DNA of 64,000 bases, taken from positions 1 through 64,000 of the forward strand of contig JAIPBS010000008.1 in the NCBI GenBank assembly GCA_021738625.1. The letters are read 5' to 3'. Below, in pieces: positions 10,834-18,576 of this stretch (the first letter of the stretch is position 1; the number at the start of each line of letters is the position of its first letter). The notes below the pieces were generated by a model. That model saw only the letters and a list, made by a program, of their open reading frames with translations, did not search any database and was not told the origin of the DNA. Position numbers and translations under genes: made by a program. Origin of the DNA: Bacteroidales bacterium (GTDB lineage: Bacteria > Bacteroidota > Bacteroidia > Bacteroidales > JAIOZK01).

Positions 10834-10834
10834 A
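10801..10834 (-). promoter_or_regulatory. Promoter of the acyl-CoA synthetase gene
   Basis: Read on the minus strand, TTTG (10834-10831) is followed after 22 bp by TACTTTCG (10808-10801). Transcription would start near 10795. A GGAAGGAG ribosome binding site follows in the leader, but no ordinary in-frame start codon does. Confidence 0.55.
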
Positions 10835-10980
10835 ATATTTTAATATGTAAATATATTTATTCATGAAAGGACTGTTTTTGTGATGCATCTGATTTCGGGC
10901 AAGGCCCTAAGTCGGCATATTCGCAGGATTCCTACTCTGGATAAAAACACCTTTATTTCCAATCTATCTGTTTTATCATA

Positions 10981-11080
10981 TTTAATGGATCTTATTAAAA
11001 ATGTAAAGCATTTTTCTGTTAGCTTCAGTTATACCGATAGCAGAAGGTCAATCATTGCAAACCTTCTCCGAATCGGTATA
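10981..11080 (-). repeat. Dispersed two-hairpin repeat, copy A
   Basis: About 100 bp closely match the repeats at 49238, 49401 and 52443, in the same orientation as copy D. It contains the ATACCGAT...ATCGGTAT outer inverted repeat with an inner AGAAGGT/ACCTTCT stem around the CAATCATTG core. The second half is the variant with the GTTAGCTTCAG end. Its left terminus has decayed. It lies just beyond the tsf terminator. Strand is set relative to copies B and C (called plus). Confidence 0.85.
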
Positions 11081-11091
11081 ATAGCATCCAC

Positions 11092-11121
11092 AAAAAAAAG
11101 GGATCCAATGGGACCCCTTTT
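11092..11121 (-). terminator. Terminator of the ribosomal protein / tsf operon
   Basis: An 11-bp stem with one mismatch (AAAAGGG/CCCTTTT core with a GGATCC-like top) stands 25 bp after the tsf stop. On the minus strand it ends in a run of eight T residues. Confidence 0.8.
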
Positions 11122-11145
11122 CATTTTTCATTATGTAGAATATTC

Positions 11146-11979
11146 TCAAACCAAAGAAACACGCCTGAAAGCAGAAACCGTCAGGTCTTTGTCTTTTTCA
11201 CTCAGGTATTGCTTAACTGATTTTTTGGTGTCGCGCACAAAATCCTGATTCAGCAAGGTGTTTTCTTTGAGGAATTTGTTCACTTTACCCATGGCGATCT
11301 TTTCCAGTATCTGCTCGGGTTTTCCTTCCTGACGGGCCTGTTCCATCCCGATCTCTTTTTCCTTGTCGATGATTTTCTGATCCACATCCCCTTCATCAAC
11401 AGCAACCGGGTTCATGGCAGCCACCTGCATGGCCAGTTCTTTTCCGGTGGTATCCAGATCCTCTCCTTCTGCTTTGTTCAGTCCAACCAGTGTGGCCAGC
11501 TTGTTGCCCATATGGTTGTATGCGCTAACATGAGGGGCTTCAATGATCTGGTAATCCGCCAGCTCAATTTTTTCCCCGATCTTTCCCATGAGGTCGGTCA
11601 CCTGCTCATCTAATTTCCTGCCATCCAAATCGGTCTCTTTCAACTCGTCCAGGCTTTTCACCTTTTTAAACAATGCGGCATCGGCAACTTTGTTGACAAA
11701 GCTCACAAAACCTTCGCTTTTGGCCACAAAGTCGGTTTCACAACTCAGGAGCACGGCCACGCCAAAATCATGGGTTTCGTTGGTTTTACCAATCACAAAA
11801 CCTTCTGTAGCTTCGCGGTCGGCGCGTTTGGCCGCCACTTTCTGTCCTTTTTTGCGCAGTACTTCCACTGCTTTTTCGAAATCGCCATCGGCTTCCTGCA
11901 GTGCCTTTTTGCAGTCCATCATACCGGCGCCGGTTTGCTTGCGTAACTTATTAACTTCTGCTGCTGTTATGTTTGCCAT
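11146..11979 (-). CDS. tsf: Elongation factor Ts
   Basis: This 277-residue protein is the guanine nucleotide exchange factor for EF-Tu. The N-terminal UBA-like module (about 1-50) contains LRKQTGAGMMDCKKAL. The core carries the conserved TDFVAKSEGF motif that reaches into the EF-Tu GTPase domain. The length is normal. It is the last gene of the rplM-rpsI-rpsB-tsf operon, 31 bp after rpsB, and is followed by a terminator. Confidence 0.98.
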   Translation of the reverse strand: MANITAAEVNKLRKQTGAGMMDCKKALQEADGDFEKAVEVLRKKGQKVAAKRADREATEGFVIGKTNETHDFGVAVLLSCETDFVAKSEGFVSFVNKVADAALFKKVKSLDELKETDLDGRKLDEQVTDLMGKIGEKIELADYQIIEAPHVSAYNHMGNKLATLVGLNKAEGEDLDTTGKELAMQVAAMNPVAVDEGDVDQKIIDKEKEIGMEQARQEGKPEQILEKIAMGKVNKFLKENTLLNQDFVRDTKKSVKQYLSEKDKDLTVSAFRRVSLV

Positions 11980-12010
11980 AATATATTCTTCTCTTATTTG
12001 ATTCGACGAA

Positions 12011-12934
12011 TTATTTCTTATTTACTTTTTTAGAAACGGTTTTGCGGGGACGTCTGGGCCTTTTTTCTCCAGCACCACGCTCTTCTTTAACTTTCTTGCC
12101 CGCTTTCACATCCTGAGCTTTTTTTCCTGCCTTCTCTGCTTCTTCATCTTCCTGCTCTTCATACTCCTCAACAGTTTTGGATTTGGTCCTAATTTCCTGT
12201 TCCTCACGTTCGTCCTCTTCCTCCTGCTTACGCTTATCTCTTTCCATCTTGCGTTCTTTCAGTCCTTCTTCAACCGCATCCACAAGTATTTTTGTGAGCA
12301 GGGAAATGGATTTGGAAGCGTCGTCATTGGCCGGTACCGGAAAATCCACCAGCGTGGGATCGCTATTGGTATCCACGATGCCGGCAGTGGGGATATTTAG
12401 TTTCTTGGCCTCGGCCACCGCAATATGTTCCTTATTGATGTCGATGATCACCAGCGCAGAGGGCAGGCGGTTCAGATCCGCGATGCTACCCAGTTGTTTC
12501 TCCAGTTTGGCCCTTTCACGCGTAATTTGCAAACGTTCACGCTTCGAAAGGTTCATGAAGTTTTTGGTGTTTATCAGCTTATCGATGGAAGCCATCTTAC
12601 GAACAGCCTTTCTAACGGTGGCAAAGTTGGTAAGCATTCCGCCCGGCCATCTTTCTACCACATAGGGCATATTCACCCGTTTCACCTGCTGTGCAACCAG
12701 TTCCTTGGCCTGTTTCTTGGTGGCCACAAACAAAATCTTCTTCCCTGATTTTGCGATCTGTTTCAAAGCCGAGCAGGCTTCATCCAGCTTGGCAATGGTT
12801 TTATAAAGATCGATGATATGGATCCCGTTTCTTTCCATAAAGATATAGGGAGCCATGTTGGGATTCCATTTTCTTTTCAGGTGACCGAAATGTACACCTG
12901 CGTCAAGTAATTCTTCAAATGAGATATTCGCCAT
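12011..12934 (-). CDS. rpsB: Ribosomal protein S2 with a long charged C-terminal tail
   Basis: Residues 1-225 are a standard S2 protein of the small subunit (DAGVHFGHLKRKWNP, ERWPGGMLTN, VDTNSDP). Residues from about 230 to 307 add a low-complexity tail. It is first rich in Glu/Lys/Arg, as expected of a single charged helix, and then ends in a Lys/Arg-rich basic stretch. Typical S2 proteins stop near 230-240. Related bacteria are known to carry such tails on S2; its role is unknown. The gene is co-directional with rpsI upstream and tsf downstream. Confidence 0.98.
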   Translation of the reverse strand: MANISFEELLDAGVHFGHLKRKWNPNMAPYIFMERNGIHIIDLYKTIAKLDEACSALKQIAKSGKKILFVATKKQAKELVAQQVKRVNMPYVVERWPGGMLTNFATVRKAVRKMASIDKLINTKNFMNLSKRERLQITRERAKLEKQLGSIADLNRLPSALVIIDINKEHIAVAEAKKLNIPTAGIVDTNSDPTLVDFPVPANDDASKSISLLTKILVDAVEEGLKERKMERDKRKQEEEDEREEQEIRTKSKTVEEYEEQEDEEAEKAGKKAQDVKAGKKVKEERGAGEKRPRRPRKTVSKKVNKK

Positions 12935-12971
12935 TGTTCAGTTTTTAAGTGTTTACATTCTTTTGTTTATC

Positions 12972-13007
12972 AATTGCCCGGTAGCGGCATGGCCGGTCCT
13001 GGCAATT
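12972..13007 (-). promoter_or_regulatory. Conserved-looking hairpin in the rpsI-rpsB spacer (possible S2 leader)
   Basis: In the 104-bp gap before rpsB, AATTGCC and GGCAATT form a perfect 7-bp stem, with inner CCGG/CCGG pairing and a 12-16 base loop. It lies 38 bp upstream of the rpsB ATG and has no T-tract, so it is not a terminator. An S2-binding autoregulatory leader is a reasonable inference because many ribosomal protein operons are controlled this way. Confidence 0.4.
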
Positions 13008-13038
13008 TAGATACTAAACACAATCCAGTATTGGGGTA

Positions 13039-13425
13039 TTAACGTTTGCTGAATTGGAATTTCTTTCTTGCCTTGGGCTGTCCGGGTTTCTTTCTTTCCA
13101 CCATACGGGGATCCCTTCTTAGCAATCCTTTTGATTTGAGGGAAGGTCGGAAATCGGGATTGATCTTCACCAGGGCTCTGGAGATAGCCAGTCGCAGCGC
13201 CTGAGCCTGGCCGGTTATGCCGCCTCCATCAAGATTTACCATGGTATCATACTTGCCTTCGGTTTCGGTCACCATAAAGGCGTGCTTAACGATGTATTGC
13301 AGCGTTTTGGGCGGGAAATATTCCTGATAATCCTTTTTGTTGATGATGACCTTGCCACTGCCATCTTTCAGATATACGCGGGCGATGGCTGTTTTTCTTC
13401 TGCCTATTGCGTTTACAACGTCCAT
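13039..13425 (-). CDS. rpsI: Ribosomal protein S9
   Basis: This 128-residue small-subunit protein starts NAIGRRKTAIARVYL and ends with the basic tail (RRDPRMVERKKPGQPKAR...) that reaches the decoding-site tRNA. The length is normal. It is 10 bp downstream of rplM, the usual pairing. Confidence 0.98.
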   Translation of the reverse strand: MDVVNAIGRRKTAIARVYLKDGSGKVIINKKDYQEYFPPKTLQYIVKHAFMVTETEGKYDTMVNLDGGGITGQAQALRLAISRALVKINPDFRPSLKSKGLLRRDPRMVERKKPGQPKARKKFQFSKR

Positions 13426-13435
13426 ATTTAATTGC

Positions 13436-13888
13436 TTAGATTGTATTTATTTTGATTTCTTTCGGTTTCTGTGCTTCATGCGGATGCTCGCTGCCGGCAT
13501 AAACATACAGGTTTCTGAACATTTCCCTGCCGAGCTTGCTCTTGGGCAACATGCCCCGGATGGCATTTTCCACGACGAAGGTGGGCTTTACCCGCATGGT
13601 TTCTTTCACGTTCCTCGTGTATTGACCACCAGGATATCCGCTATGACGCATGTATTCTTTTTCATCCATCTTATTGCCGGTCAGCCGTACCTTGTCGGCG
13701 TTGATTACGATCACATGATCGCCACAGTCAACATGAGGTGAGAAATTGGGCTTGTATTTGCCGCGCAGAAGTTTGGCAGCCTTGGAGGATAACCTTCCCA
13801 GCACCTCGTTCTCCGCATCGATCACAACCCAGTCTCTGGTTGCTGTTTCATTGTTCACGTAAGTGGTTTTATAACTTGTCGTATTCAT
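13436..13888 (-). CDS. rplM: Ribosomal protein L13
   Basis: This 150-residue large-subunit protein has the family motifs VIDAENEVLGRLSSKAAKLL, HVDCGDHVIVINADKV and RGMLPKSKLGREMFRNL. It is the first gene of the operon and has a good promoter 50 bp upstream. Confidence 0.98.
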   Translation of the reverse strand: MNTTSYKTTYVNNETATRDWVVIDAENEVLGRLSSKAAKLLRGKYKPNFSPHVDCGDHVIVINADKVRLTGNKMDEKEYMRHSGYPGGQYTRNVKETMRVKPTFVVENAIRGMLPKSKLGREMFRNLYVYAGSEHPHEAQKPKEIKINTI

Positions 13889-13939
13889 ATATATTGGTTT
13901 CTTAATGAGAAAATTCTATACTCACCTAAAAAATGGGTG

Positions 13940-13971
13940 CAAAGTTAGAACTTCTTTTTTTATTTCACAAG
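13940..13971 (-). promoter_or_regulatory. Promoter of the rplM-rpsI-rpsB-tsf operon
   Basis: On the minus strand, CTTG (13971-13968) is followed after 20 bp by a perfect -7 box TAACTTTG (13947-13940). The predicted transcript starts just before a CACC...GGTG imperfect hairpin (13922-13938), 35-50 bases ahead of the rplM ATG. Confidence 0.8.
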
Positions 13972-14004
13972 TTTATAAACATGAAAATGTTGATATTTTG
14001 GGCA

Positions 14005-14036
14005 TTTGATTAATCAACTGCTTTTGTGTAGTTTTA
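14005..14036 (+). promoter_or_regulatory. Promoter for the membrane protein gene at 14059
   Basis: TTTG (14005-14008), 20 bp, then TAGTTTTA (14029-14036), one base off consensus. Transcription would start about 15-20 bases before the ATG. Confidence 0.55.
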
Positions 14037-14058
14037 TGCAAATATAACTGAAAAACGA

Positions 14059-14787
14059 ATGAAGCAGATCTGGAAAACCACCCTTTGGGTAATTGTTTTT
14101 GCCATTGCGATGGGATTTATGGAATGTGCCGTGGTTGTTTACCTGAGGGAGATCTATTACCCGGATGGCTTTCGTTTCCCGCTTCAGCCCATCGGAAAAA
14201 GCATCGGGATAACGGAAATTTTGCGCGAGACCGCTACCCTGATCATGCTGATCAGCATCGGTGTACTGGCCGCGAAAAGATGGCTGGTACGTTTCGCCTA
14301 TTTTATCCTGGCCTTTGCCGTATGGGATATCTTTTATTATGTATTTTTGAAGGTTTTGCTCGGCTGGCCCGAATCCCTGTTTACCTGGGACATTCTTTTC
14401 CTGATCCCGATGACCTGGGTGGGTCCTGTGCTGGCACCCATCATCAATTCCCTGTCGATGATCCTGCTGTCCATGCCCATTGTTTACTTTTGCAGCAAAC
14501 GGAAAAAGGTGGTCATTAAAGCGCATGAATGGATCTTGCTCATCCTGGGATCGCTGGTTCTCATCATAAATTACATGGAAGATTATGCATCTTTTATGCT
14601 CAGGAAATTCACCATCATGGAGTTGTTTGCATCGGAGAATTTGAGTGAAATCGTACGTTTATCAGGCGAATACGTGCCCCGGCATTTCAGCTGGTTGTGG
14701 TTCTGGGTGGGGCAATTAATTATATTGGCCGCCGTTATCATTTTCAGCATCAGGAACCGCAGGGAGGCAGCTAAGGATTTTTCGTAA
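14059..14787 (+). CDS. Polytopic membrane protein, hypothetical
   Basis: This 242-residue protein has about six or seven hydrophobic helices (near 7-27, 58-72, 79-99, 107-140, 156-174 and 213-235). A charged, aromatic loop follows helix 1 (ECAVVVYLREIYYPDGF) and looks like a conserved family signature, but the function is not known. It is an inner-membrane protein. It lies 32 bp upstream of gldA in the same direction, though gldA partners are normally GldF and GldG, which this protein does not resemble. Confidence 0.7.
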   Translation: MKQIWKTTLWVIVFAIAMGFMECAVVVYLREIYYPDGFRFPLQPIGKSIGITEILRETATLIMLISIGVLAAKRWLVRFAYFILAFAVWDIFYYVFLKVLLGWPESLFTWDILFLIPMTWVGPVLAPIINSLSMILLSMPIVYFCSKRKKVVIKAHEWILLILGSLVLIINYMEDYASFMLRKFTIMELFASENLSEIVRLSGEYVPRHFSWLWFWVGQLIILAAVIIFSIRNRREAAKDFS

Positions 14788-14819
14788 TTTCGCATCCCGC
14801 TACAAAGATTGGATCGGAT

Positions 14820-15725
14820 ATGTCTATAATTGTTGATCAGGTTACAAAACTATACGGCGAACAGAAAGCCCTCGACCGGGTTTCTTTCAGGATCGAACCC
14901 GGCAACATACTTGGCCTGCTCGGCCCCAACGGAGCCGGAAAGTCCACCATTATGAAAATCATCACCTGCTTCATCCCCCCTACCTCAGGTGAGGTGAGCG
15001 TATATGGGTTTGATATATATGAGCAATCAGACGAAATCAGGAAAAAGATCGGGTATCTGCCCGAACACAATCCGCTTTATCCCGATATGTACGTGAAGGA
15101 ATACCTTGCATTTATCGCCGGACTGCACCACCTGAAAAATAAAAAGAAACGTGTTAAGGAAATGATCGATATTACCGGCCTGCAAATCGAGCAAAACAAA
15201 AAGATCGGCGCCCTGTCAAAAGGCTACCGCCAGCGGGTCGGACTTGCCCAGGTGTTGATCCACGATCCCGAAGTGCTCATTTTGGATGAACCCACTACCG
15301 GACTGGATCCCAACCAGATCGTTGAGATCAGGGAGCTGATCAAAAAAATCGGTAAGGAGAAAACTGTGATGCTCTCCACCCACATCATGCAGGAGGTGGA
15401 AGCCATATGCAACCGGGCCATCATCATCAACAAGGGTGTGATTGTTGCCGACGATGATACGGTCAATCTTTCAAAATACAAGGCCGATAAAGAGGTCATC
15501 ACAGTTGAATTTGACAGGGACGTTCGCAAAGAGCAACTGAAAAAGATCAGTGGAACTACTTCCGTTAAAAAGCTACAGGATCGGATTTGGACCTTGGAAT
15601 CGACTTCCGGAAAAGACCTTCGTCCCGCCATTTTTAAATTTGCCGTCGATAACAATTTCACGGTTCTGTCGATGAATAAGGAAAGTCGCAGCATCGAAAG
15701 CGTTTTCCAGCAACTCACAAAATAA
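14820..15725 (+). CDS. gldA: ABC transporter ATP-binding protein GldA
   Basis: This 301-residue ATPase has Walker A GPNGAGKST (35-43), the signature motif LSKGYRQRV and Walker B LILDEPTTGLDP, followed by a C-terminal domain of about 80 residues typical of GldA. In gliding Bacteroidota, GldA works with the permease GldF and the auxiliary protein GldG. Neither gldF nor gldG is within the window next to it. The protein closely fits GldA by signature and length, but a general ABC-2 type ATPase remains possible. Confidence 0.82.
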   Translation: MSIIVDQVTKLYGEQKALDRVSFRIEPGNILGLLGPNGAGKSTIMKIITCFIPPTSGEVSVYGFDIYEQSDEIRKKIGYLPEHNPLYPDMYVKEYLAFIAGLHHLKNKKKRVKEMIDITGLQIEQNKKIGALSKGYRQRVGLAQVLIHDPEVLILDEPTTGLDPNQIVEIRELIKKIGKEKTVMLSTHIMQEVEAICNRAIIINKGVIVADDDTVNLSKYKADKEVITVEFDRDVRKEQLKKISGTTSVKKLQDRIWTLESTSGKDLRPAIFKFAVDNNFTVLSMNKESRSIESVFQQLTK

Positions 15726-15766
15726 CAGACAATTTATAACCGATTTAAATTAATTTAAAAAAGTTT

Positions 15767-15774
15767 TACCTTTG
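15767..15774 (+). promoter_or_regulatory. metK promoter, -7 box
   Basis: TACCTTTG is a perfect -7 element 34 bp upstream of the metK ATG. The -33 region is AT-rich (ATTT near 15743) without a clear TTTG. Confidence 0.7.
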
Positions 15775-15807
15775 CGGCTTCATCAATGATTTTTAAAAGA
15801 CTGGAAA

Positions 15808-17115
15808 ATGGGATACTTATTTACTTCTGAATCGGTATCGGAAGGCCATCCGGACAAGATAGCCGACAGGATTTCGGATGCCTTACTTGACGAATTGCTG
15901 AAACAGGATCAGGACTCCAAGGTAGCCTGCGAAACCATGGTTACAACCGGATTAACGATTTGCTGCGGTGAACTGAAAACAAAAGGTTATGTGGATGTAC
16001 AGAAGGTTGCACGTGGAGTAATTAAAAACATTGGTTATACCAATGCCGAATACCGCTTTGATTACAATAGCTGCGGAGTGATCTCAACCATTCATGAACA
16101 ATCGCCGGATATTTCACAGGGGGTTGAGAGAAGGAAGAAAAGTCAGCAGGGCGCCGGCGACCAGGGCATGATGTTCGGGTATGCCTGTACCGAGATGGAC
16201 AATTATATGCCCATGCCGATCGAGCTGGCGCATATTTTTTTACAGGAACTGGCTGCCATTCGAAAAGAGAAAAACCAGATGCTGTACCTACGGCCGGATT
16301 CCAAGTCACAGGTTACCATCGAATATGATGACAATGGCAAGCCAAAAAAAATCGATACCATCGTGGTTTCCACCCAGCATGATGAGTTCGATACCGAAGA
16401 AAAAATGCTGGAAAGGATCACGGATGATATCCGGAAAATATTAATTCCCAGGGTCAAGCAAAACGTGCCGGAACGGGTAAAAGAATTATTCAACAGCAAT
16501 GATTATAAACTTCTGGTTAACCCAACAGGTAAATTTGTGATCGGGGGCCCGCATGGCGATACCGGCCTCACCGGCAGGAAGATCATCGTCGACACCTATG
16601 GCGGTCGTGGAGCACATGGCGGCGGTGCCTTCTCAGGTAAAGACAGCTCAAAGGTCGACCGCTCTGCTGCCTATGCCGCCCGGCATATTGCCAAAAACAT
16701 GGTGGCCGCGGGCATTGCCGAGGAAATGCTGGTACAGCTTGCTTATGCAATCGGGGTGGCTGAACCTGTTGGCATTTATGTGAACACCAACGGCACCTGT
16801 AAAGTTACGGACGCCAAAGGAAAAATTATTCCCGACTGGAAAATCGCTGAGAAAATCGAAAAGCTTTATGTACTGCGACCTTACGGCATCATTAAAAACC
16901 TTGGTCTGAAGGATCCGATCTTCGAGCGGACTGCCAATTACGGCCATTTCGGAAGAGATGTAAAAAGCGAAGAAGTGGAGGTCTTTTACAAAAGCAAGGA
17001 TACCTTTACAAGGAAAGTGAATGGTGAAGAAAAAATTTACAAGAACATTAAATTTTTCGCCTGGGAAGAATTGAATTATGTAAGCAGGATCAGAAAGGAA
17101 TTTAAGCTCGATTAA
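15808..17115 (+). CDS. metK: S-adenosylmethionine synthetase
   Basis: MetK makes S-adenosylmethionine from methionine and ATP in the cytoplasm. The motifs are complete: GHPDKIAD at 13-20, [12 protein letters not shown] (methionine and ATP site) and GGGAFSGKD (phosphate-binding loop). At 435 residues it is about 50 longer than the E. coli enzyme. The extra length lies partly in the central domain and partly in an insertion near the C-terminus, as in other members of this phylum. It stands alone, with its own promoter and terminator. Confidence 0.98.
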   Translation: MGYLFTSESVSEGHPDKIADRISDALLDELLKQDQDSKVACETMVTTGLTICCGELKTKGYVDVQKVARGVIKNIGYTNAEYRFDYNSCGVISTIHEQSPDISQGVERRKKSQQGAGDQGMMFGYACTEMDNYMPMPIELAHIFLQELAAIRKEKNQMLYLRPDSKSQVTIEYDDNGKPKKIDTIVVSTQHDEFDTEEKMLERITDDIRKILIPRVKQNVPERVKELFNSNDYKLLVNPTGKFVIGGPHGDTGLTGRKIIVDTYGGRGAHGGGAFSGKDSSKVDRSAAYAARHIAKNMVAAGIAEEMLVQLAYAIGVAEPVGIYVNTNGTCKVTDAKGKIIPDWKIAEKIEKLYVLRPYGIIKNLGLKDPIFERTANYGHFGRDVKSEEVEVFYKSKDTFTRKVNGEEKIYKNIKFFAWEELNYVSRIRKEFKLD

Positions 17116-17138
17116 AAGCATATTGATAAGAAAAAAGC

Positions 17139-17171
17139 AAGCCACTTCCGAAATTCAGAAGTGGCTTTTTT
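17139..17171 (+). terminator. metK terminator
   Basis: A perfect 8-bp stem GCCACTTC/GAAGTGGC (17141-17148 and 17158-17165) with a 9-base loop is followed by six T residues. Confidence 0.88.
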
Positions 17172-17201
17172 GATACCAAAAACCAAAAGGGGAGTTCCGA
17201 C

Positions 17202-18326
17202 TTAGTGCTTCACTACCAGTTTCCTGGTAAGTATGCTTCTGTCGTCAATTAAAACGGAATATAAATACAAACCTTCCGTGAGGTCGCTCACATCAATCGA
17301 GACTGAGCTATAATCTTTACTTACGGGGATTTCACGCATCGTTTTTCCAAGCAGGTTCCGGATGATGATCCGGGCGTTTTGCACATCATGGCTGAGTTCA
17401 TACTCGAAATTCACCAGGTTGTTTGCCGGATTTGGGAATGCATGTGAGAAATCCGCCAGCGCGTCTTCTTCTCCCAGCCCCTGCGAATCTTCTGCTGTAT
17501 ATTCAACAGTTAATGAAACTTTATGATCGGGATCAAGAACATCAAAAAATACATAGGTAATGGTCGAAGTTCCTTCCTCATTATACGGCCAGTAAAGTCC
17601 CCTGAAATCATAAAAAGTCTTTAATGAAGCCATTGCCACAGCAGCCGATTCGTATTGTTCAACGCCATATTCCAGGTCCCAGAAAAAGGCGTTTTCAGTT
17701 CCGTCGATGGTGTCTTCAATTACCTTCCTGACTTTCACATCCACAATATCATCGGTGAAATTTACCAACTTGATGCCATAAGCAATAATCTGTTCGTTGA
17801 TTTCGCCGTTAACGGCCAGGGTTGCGCCATCCTCCAGAATTGTATTGTCGGGGCCTACCAGCTCAAGTTTCTTTTCAATCATGGTGTTGAAATTAACAAT
17901 GGCATAAGTCGAGTCCGATGGATTGTTCATATCGTACCATACATACATGATGGTGCTGATGCCAAAAGTGTTATTGGGAATATAGTCACCTGCAAATTCG
18001 GTTATGGTTTCCGCGGGCTGAATGGTGTCTGCATTTTGAGATATCATAACATTTGGGCCGTAACAGGTTCCTCCCCAGCAGAAGGTGTTCATCGACCCCT
18101 CGACAACATCCAGGTAATATTTCCTGCAAAGTACGATCAGTTGTTCTTCGGCAGTATTTGTAACATTGATATGGGCGGCTATCTGCCCGCCGCTTCCCTC
18201 GCCTGTTACATTCACTATTGCGCCCATGGGCAGGTCTCCTTCATCATCGGACATAACCAGGCTTTGTGCCGAAGCACTCAGGGAAAAAGCAAACCATAAA
18301 GAATAAAAGAGTATTCGTTTTTTCAT
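17202..18326 (-). CDS. T9SS-exported protein with two related N-terminal domains
   Basis: The start is set at the internal ATG (18326), which gives a clean signal peptide ending near SASAQ; the open frame begins nine codons earlier without one. The 374-residue product has two segments of about 130 residues that resemble each other (a WGGTCYGP...TIMYVWYD half and an FWDLEYGV...TITYVFFD half), suggesting a tandem beta-sandwich duplication. A T9SS type A sorting domain follows (FPNPANNLVNF, ...LTEGLYLYSVLI, ending KLVVKH). It is surface-located or released; the ligand is unknown. It is transcribed divergently from a second T9SS cargo gene. Confidence 0.8.
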   Translation of the reverse strand: MKKRILFYSLWFAFSLSASAQSLVMSDDEGDLPMGAIVNVTGEGSGGQIAAHINVTNTAEEQLIVLCRKYYLDVVEGSMNTFCWGGTCYGPNVMISQNADTIQPAETITEFAGDYIPNNTFGISTIMYVWYDMNNPSDSTYAIVNFNTMIEKKLELVGPDNTILEDGATLAVNGEINEQIIAYGIKLVNFTDDIVDVKVRKVIEDTIDGTENAFFWDLEYGVEQYESAAVAMASLKTFYDFRGLYWPYNEEGTSTITYVFFDVLDPDHKVSLTVEYTAEDSQGLGEEDALADFSHAFPNPANNLVNFEYELSHDVQNARIIIRNLLGKTMREIPVSKDYSSVSIDVSDLTEGLYLYSVLIDDRSILTRKLVVKH

Positions 18327-18426
18327 AGCGTATAAATTTTTGTTTATGCCCACTTAAAAAGCAAAAACCGTACAAAAAGCATTTGTCTCTGATTTTTTTA
18401 GTTAAAAAATAAACCATTTATAATTC

Positions 18427-18459
18427 ACAGACAACCCTGTCTTCATTAAGGTTGTCTGT
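18427..18459. promoter_or_regulatory. 10-bp inverted repeat between two divergent T9SS cargo genes
   Basis: ACAGACAACC (18427-18436) and GGTTGTCTGT (18450-18459) are perfect complements around a 13-base spacer. The element sits about 100 bp from both start codons and lacks a T-tract, so it fits an operator or a shared structural element better than a terminator. No binding protein can be named. Confidence 0.5.
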
Positions 18460-18576
18460 ATGACTAAAATAATTGTTAAGACTTTTTAACATAATGAAGT
18501 GTTAATTTGGGAAAAAGTTCCCGTTATAAGTTTAAAAATCTATATATTTACATTTATAAAACTAAAAACAAGAATC

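Noticed and set aside
10880-11248. A 122-codon plus-strand frame over the spacer before tsf
   Set aside because: It spans repeat copy A, the terminator and the 3' end of tsf in antisense, so its length is accidental.
18506-18522. GGGAA/TTCCC hairpin as a terminator upstream of the Omp28-like gene
   Set aside because: The stem is only five pairs, has no T-tract and lies in a promoter region. It is too weak to list as a feature.
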